DNA of 64,000 bases from Folioceros fuciformis (taxonomy: Eukaryota; Anthocerotophyta; Anthocerotopsida; Anthocerotales), in the NCBI GenBank assembly GCA_049999805.1, contig JBNGIO010006345.1:112093-176092 (forward strand). The letters are read 5' to 3'. The position numbers and the translations under genes are program-made. Each line of letters starts with the position of its first letter. Within the stretch, counting starts at the first letter, position 1. This document shows positions 55,031-64,000 of the stretch, piece after piece. The notes under the pieces are model-generated. The model was not told where the DNA came from and made no database searches. It was given only the letters and a program-made list of their open reading frames with translations.

Positions 55031-56152
55031 ATGCGGCGATGGCACCTTGGCGCAATGGAGTGGCAGGACGATCGCCATGCGGGCCGGCTCAGCGGCGCGG
55101 TGGCGGGCGGCTACTATCGCCTGCCGGATGATCGGGATCCCGAGAGCCTGTCGATGGACCACGGGCTCTTCACGGACGCGCCTCTGGAGACCATTGCCTT
55201 CCGCAAAGCAGACGTTGTTGCTCTTGTTCTGTATGTGATTCTGCTATTGGCGTATGCGGGCTTGGTGCTGCTGTCTGTGTGGATTGCCGTGGTGAAGGAG
55301 CATCTGAATGCGGTTGTGGCTGGCAATGCTGCGGTTCTGGTGATAACGAGCCTGGTGGAGCGGCGTCTGAGGGAGGACATCGGGGGATTGCACCGGCAGG
55401 GATTTTTACAACTGAGCAAGCAGCTGGAGGCCATGGCAGGGCTCCCGTTTGCCGTGGTGGCCTACGGCACGGCTGGGGCTTTGGTGCTGATGCAGTGGGA
55501 GGAGGCTGTCCAAGAGGCGGTGAAGGTGCAGGCGGTGCTGTTGCTCCGGTTGTGGCTGCTCTTGGAGGTGGCCGCTGCTGCGGTATGTGCGGTTCTTTAC
55601 GCGAACAAGGTGCGGAAGCACAATTCCGCACAGCCGGAGGCAGATGCGGTGCGGCTGCTGGCCGCGGTGTTGAGGCCGCCTGAGCTGCAGGATGTGAAGT
55701 ACACGGACGGGGGGCTGGCGGAGGAGCAGGCGTCGCTGCTGCAGTATCAACAACAGAATCTCCTCTTCTACAGCAGGGAGATCGTGAAACTGCGGGAGAG
55801 CCTGAGCAAGTACGAGCAGGCAGAAGGCGGGCTTCGGCCGGGCGTGGACCCCGCGGAGCTTCTTGAAACCCGGGATCAGCAGCTGCGCATGCAGGTGGTG
55901 ACGGCCCAGCGGGACCAGCTGCAAGGGGAGGTGCGCCTTTCCAGGCGGGAGATCATGGACAGGGACGCGGAGATCTCCAGGTATCGCGTGAACGTCGACA
56001 ACCTGGTGGAAGAAAGTGCAAGGTTGCGAGCCATGTTAGACGAGTGGAGTGCCCATGCAGCCAAGGTGGAGGCCGCTCTCGAGACGGAGCGTCTTGCTAA
56101 TGTTGAACTCCGGAAAGCTCACACGTCTTCCCAGCCGAGTGATTCCTCCTAA
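55031..56152 (+). CDS. FIP1-like membrane protein with coiled-coil tail
   Basis: Intronless, 373 aa from ATG 55031. Four hydrophobic segments lie at about residues 61-87, 90-108, 134-154 and 168-192, followed by a long charged coiled coil (about 230-365) containing QQNLLFYSREIVKLRESLSKYE and NVDNLVEESARLRAMLDEWS. This matches my memory of the Arabidopsis FRIGIDA-interacting protein 1 (At2g06005) family, also described as TMEM192-like. The membrane half should sit in an endomembrane with the coiled coil in the cytosol. No enzymatic motif. The name is less sure than the architecture. Confidence 0.72.
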   Translation: MRRWHLGAMEWQDDRHAGRLSGAVAGGYYRLPDDRDPESLSMDHGLFTDAPLETIAFRKADVVALVLYVILLLAYAGLVLLSVWIAVVKEHLNAVVAGNAAVLVITSLVERRLREDIGGLHRQGFLQLSKQLEAMAGLPFAVVAYGTAGALVLMQWEEAVQEAVKVQAVLLLRLWLLLEVAAAAVCAVLYANKVRKHNSAQPEADAVRLLAAVLRPPELQDVKYTDGGLAEEQASLLQYQQQNLLFYSREIVKLRESLSKYEQAEGGLRPGVDPAELLETRDQQLRMQVVTAQRDQLQGEVRLSRREIMDRDAEISRYRVNVDNLVEESARLRAMLDEWSAHAAKVEAALETERLANVELRKAHTSSQPSDSS

Positions 56153-57276
56153 CACTTCCTTCCGCTAGGCTATCTCGTGTCCTACGAGCCGAGCCTAGCT
56201 AGGTCTATCTGGCATCCATTCTTTCCTCGATTCTTTCTCGTGGCCAGTTTTTTGTGGCACAGAAATTACAGACCTCGGGCCTTCATGTACAGTTCTTGTA
56301 TACTAGCTAGCCTGCCGAAGTGGTGGAAGCGGAGGTTTCGGACATCGCTGAGCACCAATTTTCTGTGCTCTGCTGAGCTGAGATTAGGTTACTTGCTGTG
56401 TTGGTCTTGCCTTCCTGGACGATCCACATTTGAATACAACTTTGCCTACCATGTCAAATTGACAGCGATGCTGACGGATTCCTCCCTTGAGACAGGCCGC
56501 CACCGAGGACAAGATCTGAAGGTTTGAAGCTTATAAGAGAGGGTGGCCTGCGGGAATGTAAGGCTGCTCTCCTCTATCCGTCATGCTTGGAATCCCTCCT
56601 AGAAACGGCGTGGGAAGAACGGACGGTTCTGATGAACCCTGGTTCTGCTAAGAGTCAAAGAAGTTTCACGACGACGCAACGTGTCAGTTACCCGTCTCCG
56701 TATGTACGGCACATAGAAAAAGCGGAAGTCCCCGGGGAAGGCCGCTGCCAGGGAACGGAGTGTAACCACATGGACCGATTAGGCCAAATGGCTGTGGTTA
56801 TATGTGTATACCCCAGAGAGATGACATGGGGAGTCGGGCATCCAGGAAGGCGGACCGGAAGCTTCGACAGGCGTCGTTTAAGAACTGACCGGGCGGCACT
56901 TCATCCGCGACAAGTGCCAGTGCCTGATTGTCCATTTCTGCCGCTGTTTGTCCGCAATTTTGAGGCGTGGGCTTGGCTGCCGGATTGCAGAGCCTTCACT
57001 GCCAGACACTGGTTGTGGCGTATTTGCTCTCGTTGGCGTGTGGACTGATGCATTCAGTGCCGAATCCTTAGCTGCCAAAGGTTGGACAGAACCTCAAATT
57101 TTTGGCCTGCGTGGGGAGGAGAAGTCGGTGCGTGGGATTGGGAATTCCCCGATTGCTAACTACTGCAGCTGGTAAGTCTCTCGGCCCATTTGATTGTGTG
57201 ATGAATCCTGGAAGAAGGTCTGGACCGGGCTGTACCTGACCTGACTTTTGCGCCTGCAGATTGAGGAGCAGGAGGA
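56153..57276. other. G6PDH upstream region with a 5' UTR intron
   Basis: A good GT-AG pair at 57172-57259 lies 17 bases before the G6PDH start and is probably a 5' UTR intron. The open frame 56524-57048 has no known domain. No other gene is seen. Confidence 0.5.
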
Positions 57277-58878
57277 ATGAGTCCTCCAGCAGCAGGAGTG
57301 GCCGTGCCCGGGGAGCCGGCTTCAGCCAAGCCGCAGCCGCAGCAGGAAGCGGTGGCTGACAAATCGTGTCGGAAGTTTTTGCAGTCGCCCACGCTGCAGG
57401 CGGACCACAGCCCGCTCTCCGTCGTGGTCTTGGGGGCGTCTGGGGATTTGGCAAAAAAGAAGACCTTCCCTGCGTTGTTCAACCTGTTCCGCCAGGGATT
57501 CCTGCCGCAGCATTTGGTGAAGGTGTTCGGGTACGCCAGATCCAAGCTGTCAGACGAGGAGCTGCGTGACCGGCTGCGGGGATATCTCAAGGGGGAGCAG
57601 GTGAGCCCCGGCCTGGACCCCGCAGCCGTGGTGTCCGACTTCCTTGGCTTGGTGTCCTACACGGCCGACGCTTACGACAGTTCGGAGGGGTTCCAGGAGC
57701 TGAATGCTGCGGTGTCCCGGCACGAGGATGCCATTGGTGGCAAGGCCGGGTTCACGAGGCGGCTATTCTACTTGGCCCTGCCTCCGTCGGTGTATCCACA
57801 AGTCAGCAAGATGGTCAGCCAGTGGTGCATGAACAAGAGGGGGTGGACCAGGGTGATTGTGGAGAAGCCGTTCGGCAAGGATTTGGAGTCTTCCGAAGAG
57901 CTGAGCCAGCAGCTGGGGGAGTTGTTTCAGGAGGACCAGTTGTACAGGATCGACCATTATCTGGGGAAGGAGATAGTGCAGAACCTGCTGGTTATGAGGT
58001 TTGCTAACAGGTTCTTCATACCCCTGTGGAACAGGGACAACATTGACAATGTCCAGATAGTGTTCAAGGAGGATTTCGGGACTCAGGGGCGAGGGGGATA
58101 CTTCGATGAGTATGGCATCGTGAGGGACATCATCCAGAACCACCTGCTGCAGGTGCTGTGCCTGGTGGCTATGGAGAAGCCCGTATCCCTCAGTCCAGAG
58201 CACATCCGGGATGAGAAGGTGAAGGTTTTGCGGGCCATGGAGCCCATCAAGGACGAGGACGTGGTGCTGGGCCAGTACGAGGGCTACAAAGATGACCCCA
58301 CCGTGCCCAAGGACTCTGTTACTCCCACATTCGCCACGGTGGCCCTGCGCATCAACAACGAGAGGTGGGACGGAGTGCCCTTCATCGTCAAGGCTGGCAA
58401 GGCTTTGGATGCGAAGAAGGCGGAGATTCGGGTGCAGTTCAAGGACGTTCCTGGAGACATATTCCGGTGCAACAAACAAGGCAGAAACGAGTTTGTGATG
58501 CGGTTGCAGCCGTCGGAAGCCATGTACATGAAGCTGACTGTGAAGCAGCCCGGCCTGGACATGCAGTCTACGCAGAGCGAGCTGGATTTGTCTTTCAAGG
58601 CCCGCTACCAAGATATCGTCATCCCTGAGGCGTACGAGCGACTGCTCCTGGATGCTCTCCGCGGTGACCAGCAGCACTTCGTTCGCCGTGACGAGCTGCG
58701 TGTGGCTTGGGAGATCTTCACGCCTCTGCTTCATCGAATCGATGCGGGCCAACTGTTACCCACCCCGTACAAGGAGGGCAGCAGAGGACCCCCTCAGTCA
58801 GATGAGCTCACTGCCAGACTGGGCTATCGCCGTACACTTGGCTACGTCTGGATTCCTCCCACGCTGTCCTATATCTAG
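57277..58878 (+). CDS. G6PD: Glucose-6-phosphate dehydrogenase, cytosolic type
   Basis: Uninterrupted frame of 533 aa from ATG 57277. It oxidises glucose-6-phosphate with NADP+ in the first step of the oxidative pentose phosphate pathway. The dinucleotide-binding [10 protein letters not shown] starts at residue 53 and the active-site RIDHYLGKE at residue 224; [25 protein letters not shown] and RWDGVPF are also intact. About 45 variable residues precede the domain, too short and too poor in Ser/Arg to look like a plastid transit peptide, so the cytosol is the likely site. The coding region has no intron, while G6PDH genes of flowering plants have many. The 5' UTR does seem to carry one. Confidence 0.95.
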   Translation: MSPPAAGVAVPGEPASAKPQPQQEAVADKSCRKFLQSPTLQADHSPLSVVVLGASGDLAKKKTFPALFNLFRQGFLPQHLVKVFGYARSKLSDEELRDRLRGYLKGEQVSPGLDPAAVVSDFLGLVSYTADAYDSSEGFQELNAAVSRHEDAIGGKAGFTRRLFYLALPPSVYPQVSKMVSQWCMNKRGWTRVIVEKPFGKDLESSEELSQQLGELFQEDQLYRIDHYLGKEIVQNLLVMRFANRFFIPLWNRDNIDNVQIVFKEDFGTQGRGGYFDEYGIVRDIIQNHLLQVLCLVAMEKPVSLSPEHIRDEKVKVLRAMEPIKDEDVVLGQYEGYKDDPTVPKDSVTPTFATVALRINNERWDGVPFIVKAGKALDAKKAEIRVQFKDVPGDIFRCNKQGRNEFVMRLQPSEAMYMKLTVKQPGLDMQSTQSELDLSFKARYQDIVIPEAYERLLLDALRGDQQHFVRRDELRVAWEIFTPLLHRIDAGQLLPTPYKEGSRGPPQSDELTARLGYRRTLGYVWIPPTLSYI

Positions 58879-59631
58879 ACCGTATGCAGGCGTGTACATA
58901 CGGTATACACACGACGGCGGCGTAGACCCTTTATTGACAAGGAAGCCTTTGCCTTTGTTGTGTAAACCTCTCCTTTGACGGAGGGAGGCTCTGTCCGGAC
59001 TCCACATTCCACGGCCCTACCCTGATTGAGGTGAAGAGCTGTGCCCGTGCCTGTGCCTACTACGTTTCATTTCTTGTACTGTACTGTGTGTTCCCGCGAT
59101 TCAAATCCTTGTGGAATCGAGAGCCTTAAATATGTTAGCTACTTAACTAATAAAAATTGGACCGTAAACCTTTTTTACTTCTCTAAGACTATGTACCTGT
59201 TGCACATATGACTTTTACTATTTGGTAGTTAACAGAAACATTAAGTGAATGCAATAACTACAAGAAATTAGGTATCCATTATCTGAAGATCAAGTTCAGA
59301 AATCAATCAAGAGATATACCAGTACAGGGTGATACTCGAGTGAATTAGACACATTTCTCTCCCCTCTATCTATGCAACAAGCCAACAAGGTGTAGGACGA
59401 CTGTATGTAGAAAGCAGGATTTTGTTTTGTAGGTTAGTAGGTACCTACTTAGCAAACGATACTGGGACGTCACACCTTGGTATGCGTTGGATGCGTTGGT
59501 TTGGGGGGTGAACGCTGCCGATTATCTGCACTACCTCCACTCCATTGCGTTGGCGTTGGCATTGGCTTTGGCTTTGGTATTGGTATTGGCCTTTGGATCT
59601 CCCACACTCGCAGAAGAGGAAGCGGACGGCA
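58879..59631. other. Intergenic, AT-rich centre
   Basis: G6PDH 3' UTR, an AT-rich middle part (59120-59330), then the upstream side of the isocitrate dehydrogenase gene with a TTGGCx-type hexamer repeat at about 59545-59597. No gene. Confidence 0.5.
59545..59597 (+). repeat. Hexamer repeat in the IDH leader
   Basis: About eight units of TTGGCG/TTGGCT/TTGGTA follow each other just before the start codon. The frame through it reads as Trp-rich or Ala-Leu-rich text, and is not thought to be coding. Confidence 0.7.
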
Positions 59632-61047
59632 ATGGCAGGACTCCAGCGGCTCCGCAAGTCCCTCCCGGCGATGCGGCTGCTCCAGCGGTCCATCACTTAC
59701 ATGCCACGCCCGGGGGACGGGGCTCCGCGAGCAGTGACATTGTTGCCCGGGGACGGGATCGGCCCGCTGGTTACCGGAGCTGTTGTACAGGTGATGAAGG
59801 CCATGCACGCGCCTGTATATTTCGAGGCGTATGAAGTGAGCGGCAAGATGGATAAGGTGCCGCAGGCGGTGATGGATTCCATCCGGAAGAACAAAGTCTG
59901 CTTGAAGGGCGGCTTGGCCACTCCTGTTGGAGGTGGGGTTAGCTCCCTAAATGTGCAGCTGAGAAAGGAATTGGATCTCTTTTCGTCTTTGGTGCATTGC
60001 TTCAACCTACCGGGTCTGCAAACTCGCCACGACAATGTGAACATTGTGGTTATCAGGGAGAACACGGAGGGGGAGTACTCAGGTCTTGAGCACGAAGTGG
60101 TTCCTGGTGTTGTGGAGAGTCTTAAGGTGTGCATCTTGGTTTCCATCCCTTCTCTGCTTGCGCCACTTTGCCTGTTTCTCTCTCCAGGCCCTTCTAACTC
60201 TCTTGCCAGGTTATCACGAAGTTCTCGTCCGAGCGGATTGCCAAGTATGCCTTCGAATATGCGTATCTGAACAACAGGAAGACGGTCACTGCCGTTCACA
60301 AAGCTAACATCATGAAGCTTGCTGATGGCCTTTTCCTCGAGTCCTGCCGGGAGGTTGCTAAAAAGTATCCCGGCATCAAGTATACCGAAGTCATTGTGGA
60401 CAACTGCTGCATGCAGCTTGTTTCCCGGCCTCAACAATTTGATGTTATGGTAGTAGTTCACCTCCATTTCCCCACATGCGTGCTTATGTCATGTTTTTCT
60501 AAGTCCTGCCACCGGCTGCTCATTGTGCAGGTAACGCCCAATTTGTATGGGACGCTTGTAGCCAACACTGCGGCTGGTATTGCAGGTGGTACAGGGGTGA
60601 TGCCAGGAGGTACACTCGAAGATGCCTACCCTTCTCAACGTTTAATGCATTTCCTGTCTTCTGTTTCAGTTGCCAGTGCAGTTTCCTTTAAGCAGTGCCA
60701 GATTTTGTGTGTCTAAGGTCTTGTGAGAAGACCACTTTGATTATAATTCATTCATGAATGTCGTTGCAGGAAATGTGGGCTCGGAGCATGCCATTTTTGA
60801 ACAGGGAGCGTCAGCTGGGAATGTAGGCAATGAGAAGTTGATCCAACAGAAGAAGGCCAACCCTACAGCCTTGTTGCTATCATCTGCTATGATGCTCCGA
60901 CATCTCCAATTCCCTGCTTTTGCAGATCGGTTGGAGCAAGCAGTAATGGGTGTTGTGGCAGAAGGAAAGTATCGTACCAAGGACCTGGGTGGGGACAGCA
61001 GCACGCAAGAGGTTGTCGACGCTGTTATAGCCAAACTTGAGAGATAA
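59632..61047 (+). CDS. IDH: NAD-isocitrate dehydrogenase, regulatory subunit
   Basis: Four exons (59632-60126, 60210-60449, 60531-60609, 60770-61047) give 363 aa, as expected for the subunit. It starts with a short basic leader ([20 protein letters not shown]) typical of mitochondrial import. [51 protein letters not shown] and [20 protein letters not shown] are family signatures. The replacement of the fully catalytic substrate-binding run by [20 protein letters not shown] marks the regulatory (IDH1/2-like) type instead of the catalytic IDH5 type. It acts in the tricarboxylic acid cycle in the mitochondrial matrix. An in-frame extension upstream of the ATG runs through the hexamer repeat and was left out. 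Confidence 0.94.
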
Positions 61048-62022
61048 GATTCAGCTTCAAGTGCTAAATCTCATCGTGCTCCGGCTGAGCCCCTGCAATT
61101 GTAGGAGGCAGACGGGAATGTACTGGAGGGTTACTGGCGACTGTGTTTGGGTTCAGGATTTATGAGGGCTTCACTTCTGTATCGAGTGGCATTGGGTTTC
61201 TACAGCCGTGACACAATCTTAGACGGGACACGGAGCGAGCGCAGCACTTACGAAAGCTAGTGTACTTGTTTGGAAAAACAGGATGTGTCGGTAGCTTTGA
61301 ATCAGCTTGGCTGGGAGGGAATGCTCGAAAAACCTGTTACAAATCTCGGGGTTCGTGCCTGCATCACGGTCATTCATTGTGCTAGTAGTGATTGTACAAC
61401 GACGTGGTAATTGTGCCGCGGAGTAGTCAAGGTGCTGTATCGAGTATTGGAGGGAAACTGTCCGTGGAAATACTAGATATTCATTCGGGGTAGAATGATT
61501 ATAGGTTTGCGTCTTGCAGATCTTTGTCTCGGTTACTTCCCACAGAAGTTTTACCAGCTAGAAGAATGTGGCCAGGCCAAGGCATATCGCATTATGCTGT
61601 GCCTTTGCCAGGGGATTTCGTGTCGCTCAATTTCTTTTTGTCCAGAGCGAAGGTGTCCAGAGTGTTTGGTATGCGTGTTGTGATACTGGGCACTGCTCTT
61701 CGCACTTGACTCATAACAAATACTAGAAAATGCTGAACTGGCGTGTGGTTGACTCGCGTTTCGTATACTCTTGTGACTAAGTAGTGCACAGATGGAATTC
61801 GGTAGCCAAGAGAGCGTCCAGCTCAGCTTGCCTCACCAACGCAGATGAGAAACCGAAGAATTGCAATAATCGGAATCCAATTTGTTAACTACATCCTTAG
61901 CAAATTTCGGCGCCAAAACATCACGTCCGTGAAAAGAAAGTCTTGAGCTCCTTAATTAAAGCCTTAACATGCAAGTATGTTTATCTACCCTACAATGATC
62001 CATTACTTTCAGACCAAGTCTA
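61048..62022. other. Intergenic gap between convergent genes
   Basis: Contains the 3' UTRs of isocitrate dehydrogenase (plus) and SAD1 (minus). No gene recognised. Confidence 0.5.
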
Positions 62023-64000
62023 TCAATGATCTTGTTGTTGTTCATATATTTGCATGTAAGCCTCCGACAACGCAACCATCTGAGGCAGGGTTTCCGCCAC
62101 ATGCAAATCCTGCATTTCATACCTGCAGCCAACCGGCTCAGACATGAAAACAGGTCATCGTACGGTGACAGGTCAATAGCGAGGGTGTTCAGCAATACAG
62201 AGGTGTCTGCAACTTACCAAACTTCTTCAGACTTCCGTTGAACAAACACCCTGTAAGACCCCTGCCCTGGTTTGCCATCATGTACGAGGTTGGCTATCAG
62301 ATCATATTTTGAGCGGATTCTCTCTGTTCCTCTTGCACTTGGCAAAGGGATGATATCTTTCAGCTCCAAATTCTTCACAGGAAAGTTAACTGCAAATCCA
62401 ACACAAATCTGATGTCAAACGCCTTGAGCAGTACGTGGGAAATGACAGGCCAGCCCATGTTGTACGAGGAACCTAACGTGCAAATCAAGATCAAGTGACG
62501 ATGCTCACCCAACGTAGGGTTCTTCTCAATGAAAAATCGGTTCTTTGTGAATCTCCTCATGTGCAGAATGAGATATTGCGGAAGTCTTGTGACACGATAC
62601 CGCATCCGTGCAAGCTGCGGTCTGACCACCTCTGTTACTGATTCGCCATCAAATTTCTTCAGGATGTTAAAGAGAGGAACCTGCCAACGCGACATGGCCT
62701 GGTTAGAAGGGGTATAAACCTCGACAAAGCCATCGGAACTGAACTGCAACCTACGCCCCTTGACAGTTCACACTGCACAGCACAGAAACATTCTCAGTCC
62801 GCGCAAGTAGCGTATTCACAGAGCAATTCACCTGCGGGATGATGTTCTTCTCCATGACGTCCTTGAAAAGTGGAGGTGGTGGCAAATCCAAACCAAGCAT
62901 GAGGAATGGCATCCTACTAATCTCTTTCTCGATGTTTCTGAGTTCAATTCTAGCGTCCTCAATCTCAACCCCTTCCATACTTTGCTCATCAACTTCGTCC
63001 CGTCGGTCTGAGCTGTTCATTTGGACCTCTTTAACTACCTCCAACTCACCCTGAAAGCATTTATATATGATGCTGCTGTTTTTCTTTTTAGTTCCCGCGA
63101 GATCAAAGTGAAGAGTGTTGAGCAACCAAGACATAAACTCAACAGGATCCGACTGCACTCCAATGCGAAACCGCTTCTTGCTCGCCACCATCACTGCTTG
63201 TAGAAACTCATGAGGACTGACCTGATTCATGAGAAAGAAAAAGGTCACCATGATTAGGTCTACTAAAAGAACGATGAGTAGCCCACATCACCTGCAGGCG
63301 GGAACAATCCACTATCGACGAGTTACCTGCCCCTTGAAGTTCCTCTGGTGCCATATCTTTCTGGTCAGTTCTCCAAATCTTTGAACAAGAGGAGACTTGA
63401 CAGTCGTGTAGTTGTCTGGGATAAGGAAAAAATCTCTGAGAGGTGTCACCCGCATCAAAGACTGAATGCTGACATTCACAAAGTCAGTCTCTTTGATGTT
63501 GTTCAGACCAACCTGCAGTAACATTAAAAAGTTTCGTTTGACATTTGCAAGGAGTTGTAAATACAAGGCTTCAACATTAAACCAAACGGCAACAACACTG
63601 TATGCCTGAACGGGAGACCCCGTGGTGAAGAATCTCACATACCATTCCAGGCAGATAGTCCGAGCCATCCAGCGCTCTTGCCCAAAGTTTATTCCTGTCC
63701 AGCTGCACAACTTGGCTTCTGGTGAACCTGTACGTCGGCAGCATGATGCACTAGCAATTCAAAGCCTACAGAAACCCGCCTATTGCCCTCATTCGGTTCC
63801 ACTATCTATGCAGGAGCTGCCTTCCATGTCAAGCTCCAAGATAATGACAACTGGATCTATTCTCAAAAAGCATAAGCTTAAGTAGCTTCAATGGAACGTA
63901 CCTTGGATTCAAAACGTAACGAATGTCGTCCAAAGAAGAGTCGCTCACTTCGTACCCGTCTGGAAGGCAATACACCTTCTCAGAGTGTAGATTTATGAAC
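62023..64000 (-). CDS. SAD1: SAD1/USP39-like spliceosomal protein, 5'-partial
   Basis: Seven exons on the minus strand are visible: 64000-63902 (open at the edge), 63727-63643, 63512-63327, 63221-62832, 62680-62509, 62389-62218, 62122-62023. The protein is the ubiquitin-specific-protease-like factor of the U4/U6.U5 tri-snRNP. The first exon matches the end of the zinc-finger UBP part (LHSEKVYCLPDGYEVSDSSL). The fold of a USP follows, but the cysteine box that reads GNTCYMN in active enzymes is KETDFVN here (GLNNIKETDFVNVSIQSL), so the catalytic cysteine is missing, as known for USP39/Sad1. SDPVEFMSWLL, YLILHMRRFTKN and KYDLIANLVHDGK are other clear blocks. The N-terminal RS-like and zinc-finger regions lie outside the window. 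Confidence 0.94.

Noticed and set aside
56315-56345. tRNA-like GCCGAAGTGGTGGAA text
   Set aside because: No acceptor stem, anticodon stem or T-loop (GGTTCRA) can be placed around it.
59545-59631. N-terminal extension of isocitrate dehydrogenase
   Set aside because: It is the translation of a hexamer repeat into Trp-rich text; the ATG at 59632 gives a normal mitochondrial leader and length.

Overview
This is a nuclear window from a land plant with a compact genome. Spliced genes have short introns (about 65-125 bp) with GT-AG ends. Four large PLS-class pentatricopeptide repeat (PPR) genes lie within 24 kb. Two of them end in a variant DYW domain of the kind called DYW:KP, with GDRF or GDRH in place of DYW and KxAxAxIE-like text in place of the usual KPGxSWIE box. 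Established knowledge ties DYW:KP proteins to hornworts, ferns and some lycophytes, the plants that carry out U-to-C organelle RNA editing. Together with the tight gene spacing this makes a hornwort the best guess, but it is an inference; no marker gene settles it.

Layout. 0-8.5 kb: the 3' part of an OPR/RAP-domain gene, a secreted STIG1-like cysteine-rich protein, a PhyH-type dioxygenase, and, divergent from it, SAICAR synthetase (purine synthesis). 8.5-18 kb: a more AT-rich, repeat-bearing stretch. It holds a secreted 3D-domain protein, a TMEM62-like metallophosphoesterase, an A1 aspartyl protease and a second STIG1-like gene. 19-26 kb: intronless MO25, an E-type PPR, and a 5'-truncated cytochrome P450 between two diverged direct repeats. 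26.7-32 kb: 2-isopropylmalate synthase (12 exons) and the proteasome beta-7/beta-2 subunit (8 exons). 32-44.7 kb: two DYW:KP PPR genes around an EXPP1-like membrane or secreted protein gene, then SPT4 and a fourth PPR. 44.7-54.8 kb: one very large many-exon gene for anaphase-promoting complex subunit 1 (APC1). 55-61 kb: a FIP1-like membrane coiled-coil protein, an intronless glucose-6-phosphate dehydrogenase and an NAD-isocitrate dehydrogenase regulatory subunit. 62-64 kb: the 3' part of SAD1/USP39, the inactive ubiquitin-protease homologue of the spliceosome.

The genes do not form operons. Most are housekeeping loci. The most interesting group is the PPR set: two proteins with their own variant editing domain and two that stop after the E2 region. 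For the spliced genes I rebuilt exons by hand and checked that phases and lengths agree at every junction; APC1 is the exception, where only the start, stop and many internal blocks are fixed. Several apparent ORF starts are TTG or GTG codons, so I moved starts to the first sensible ATG.
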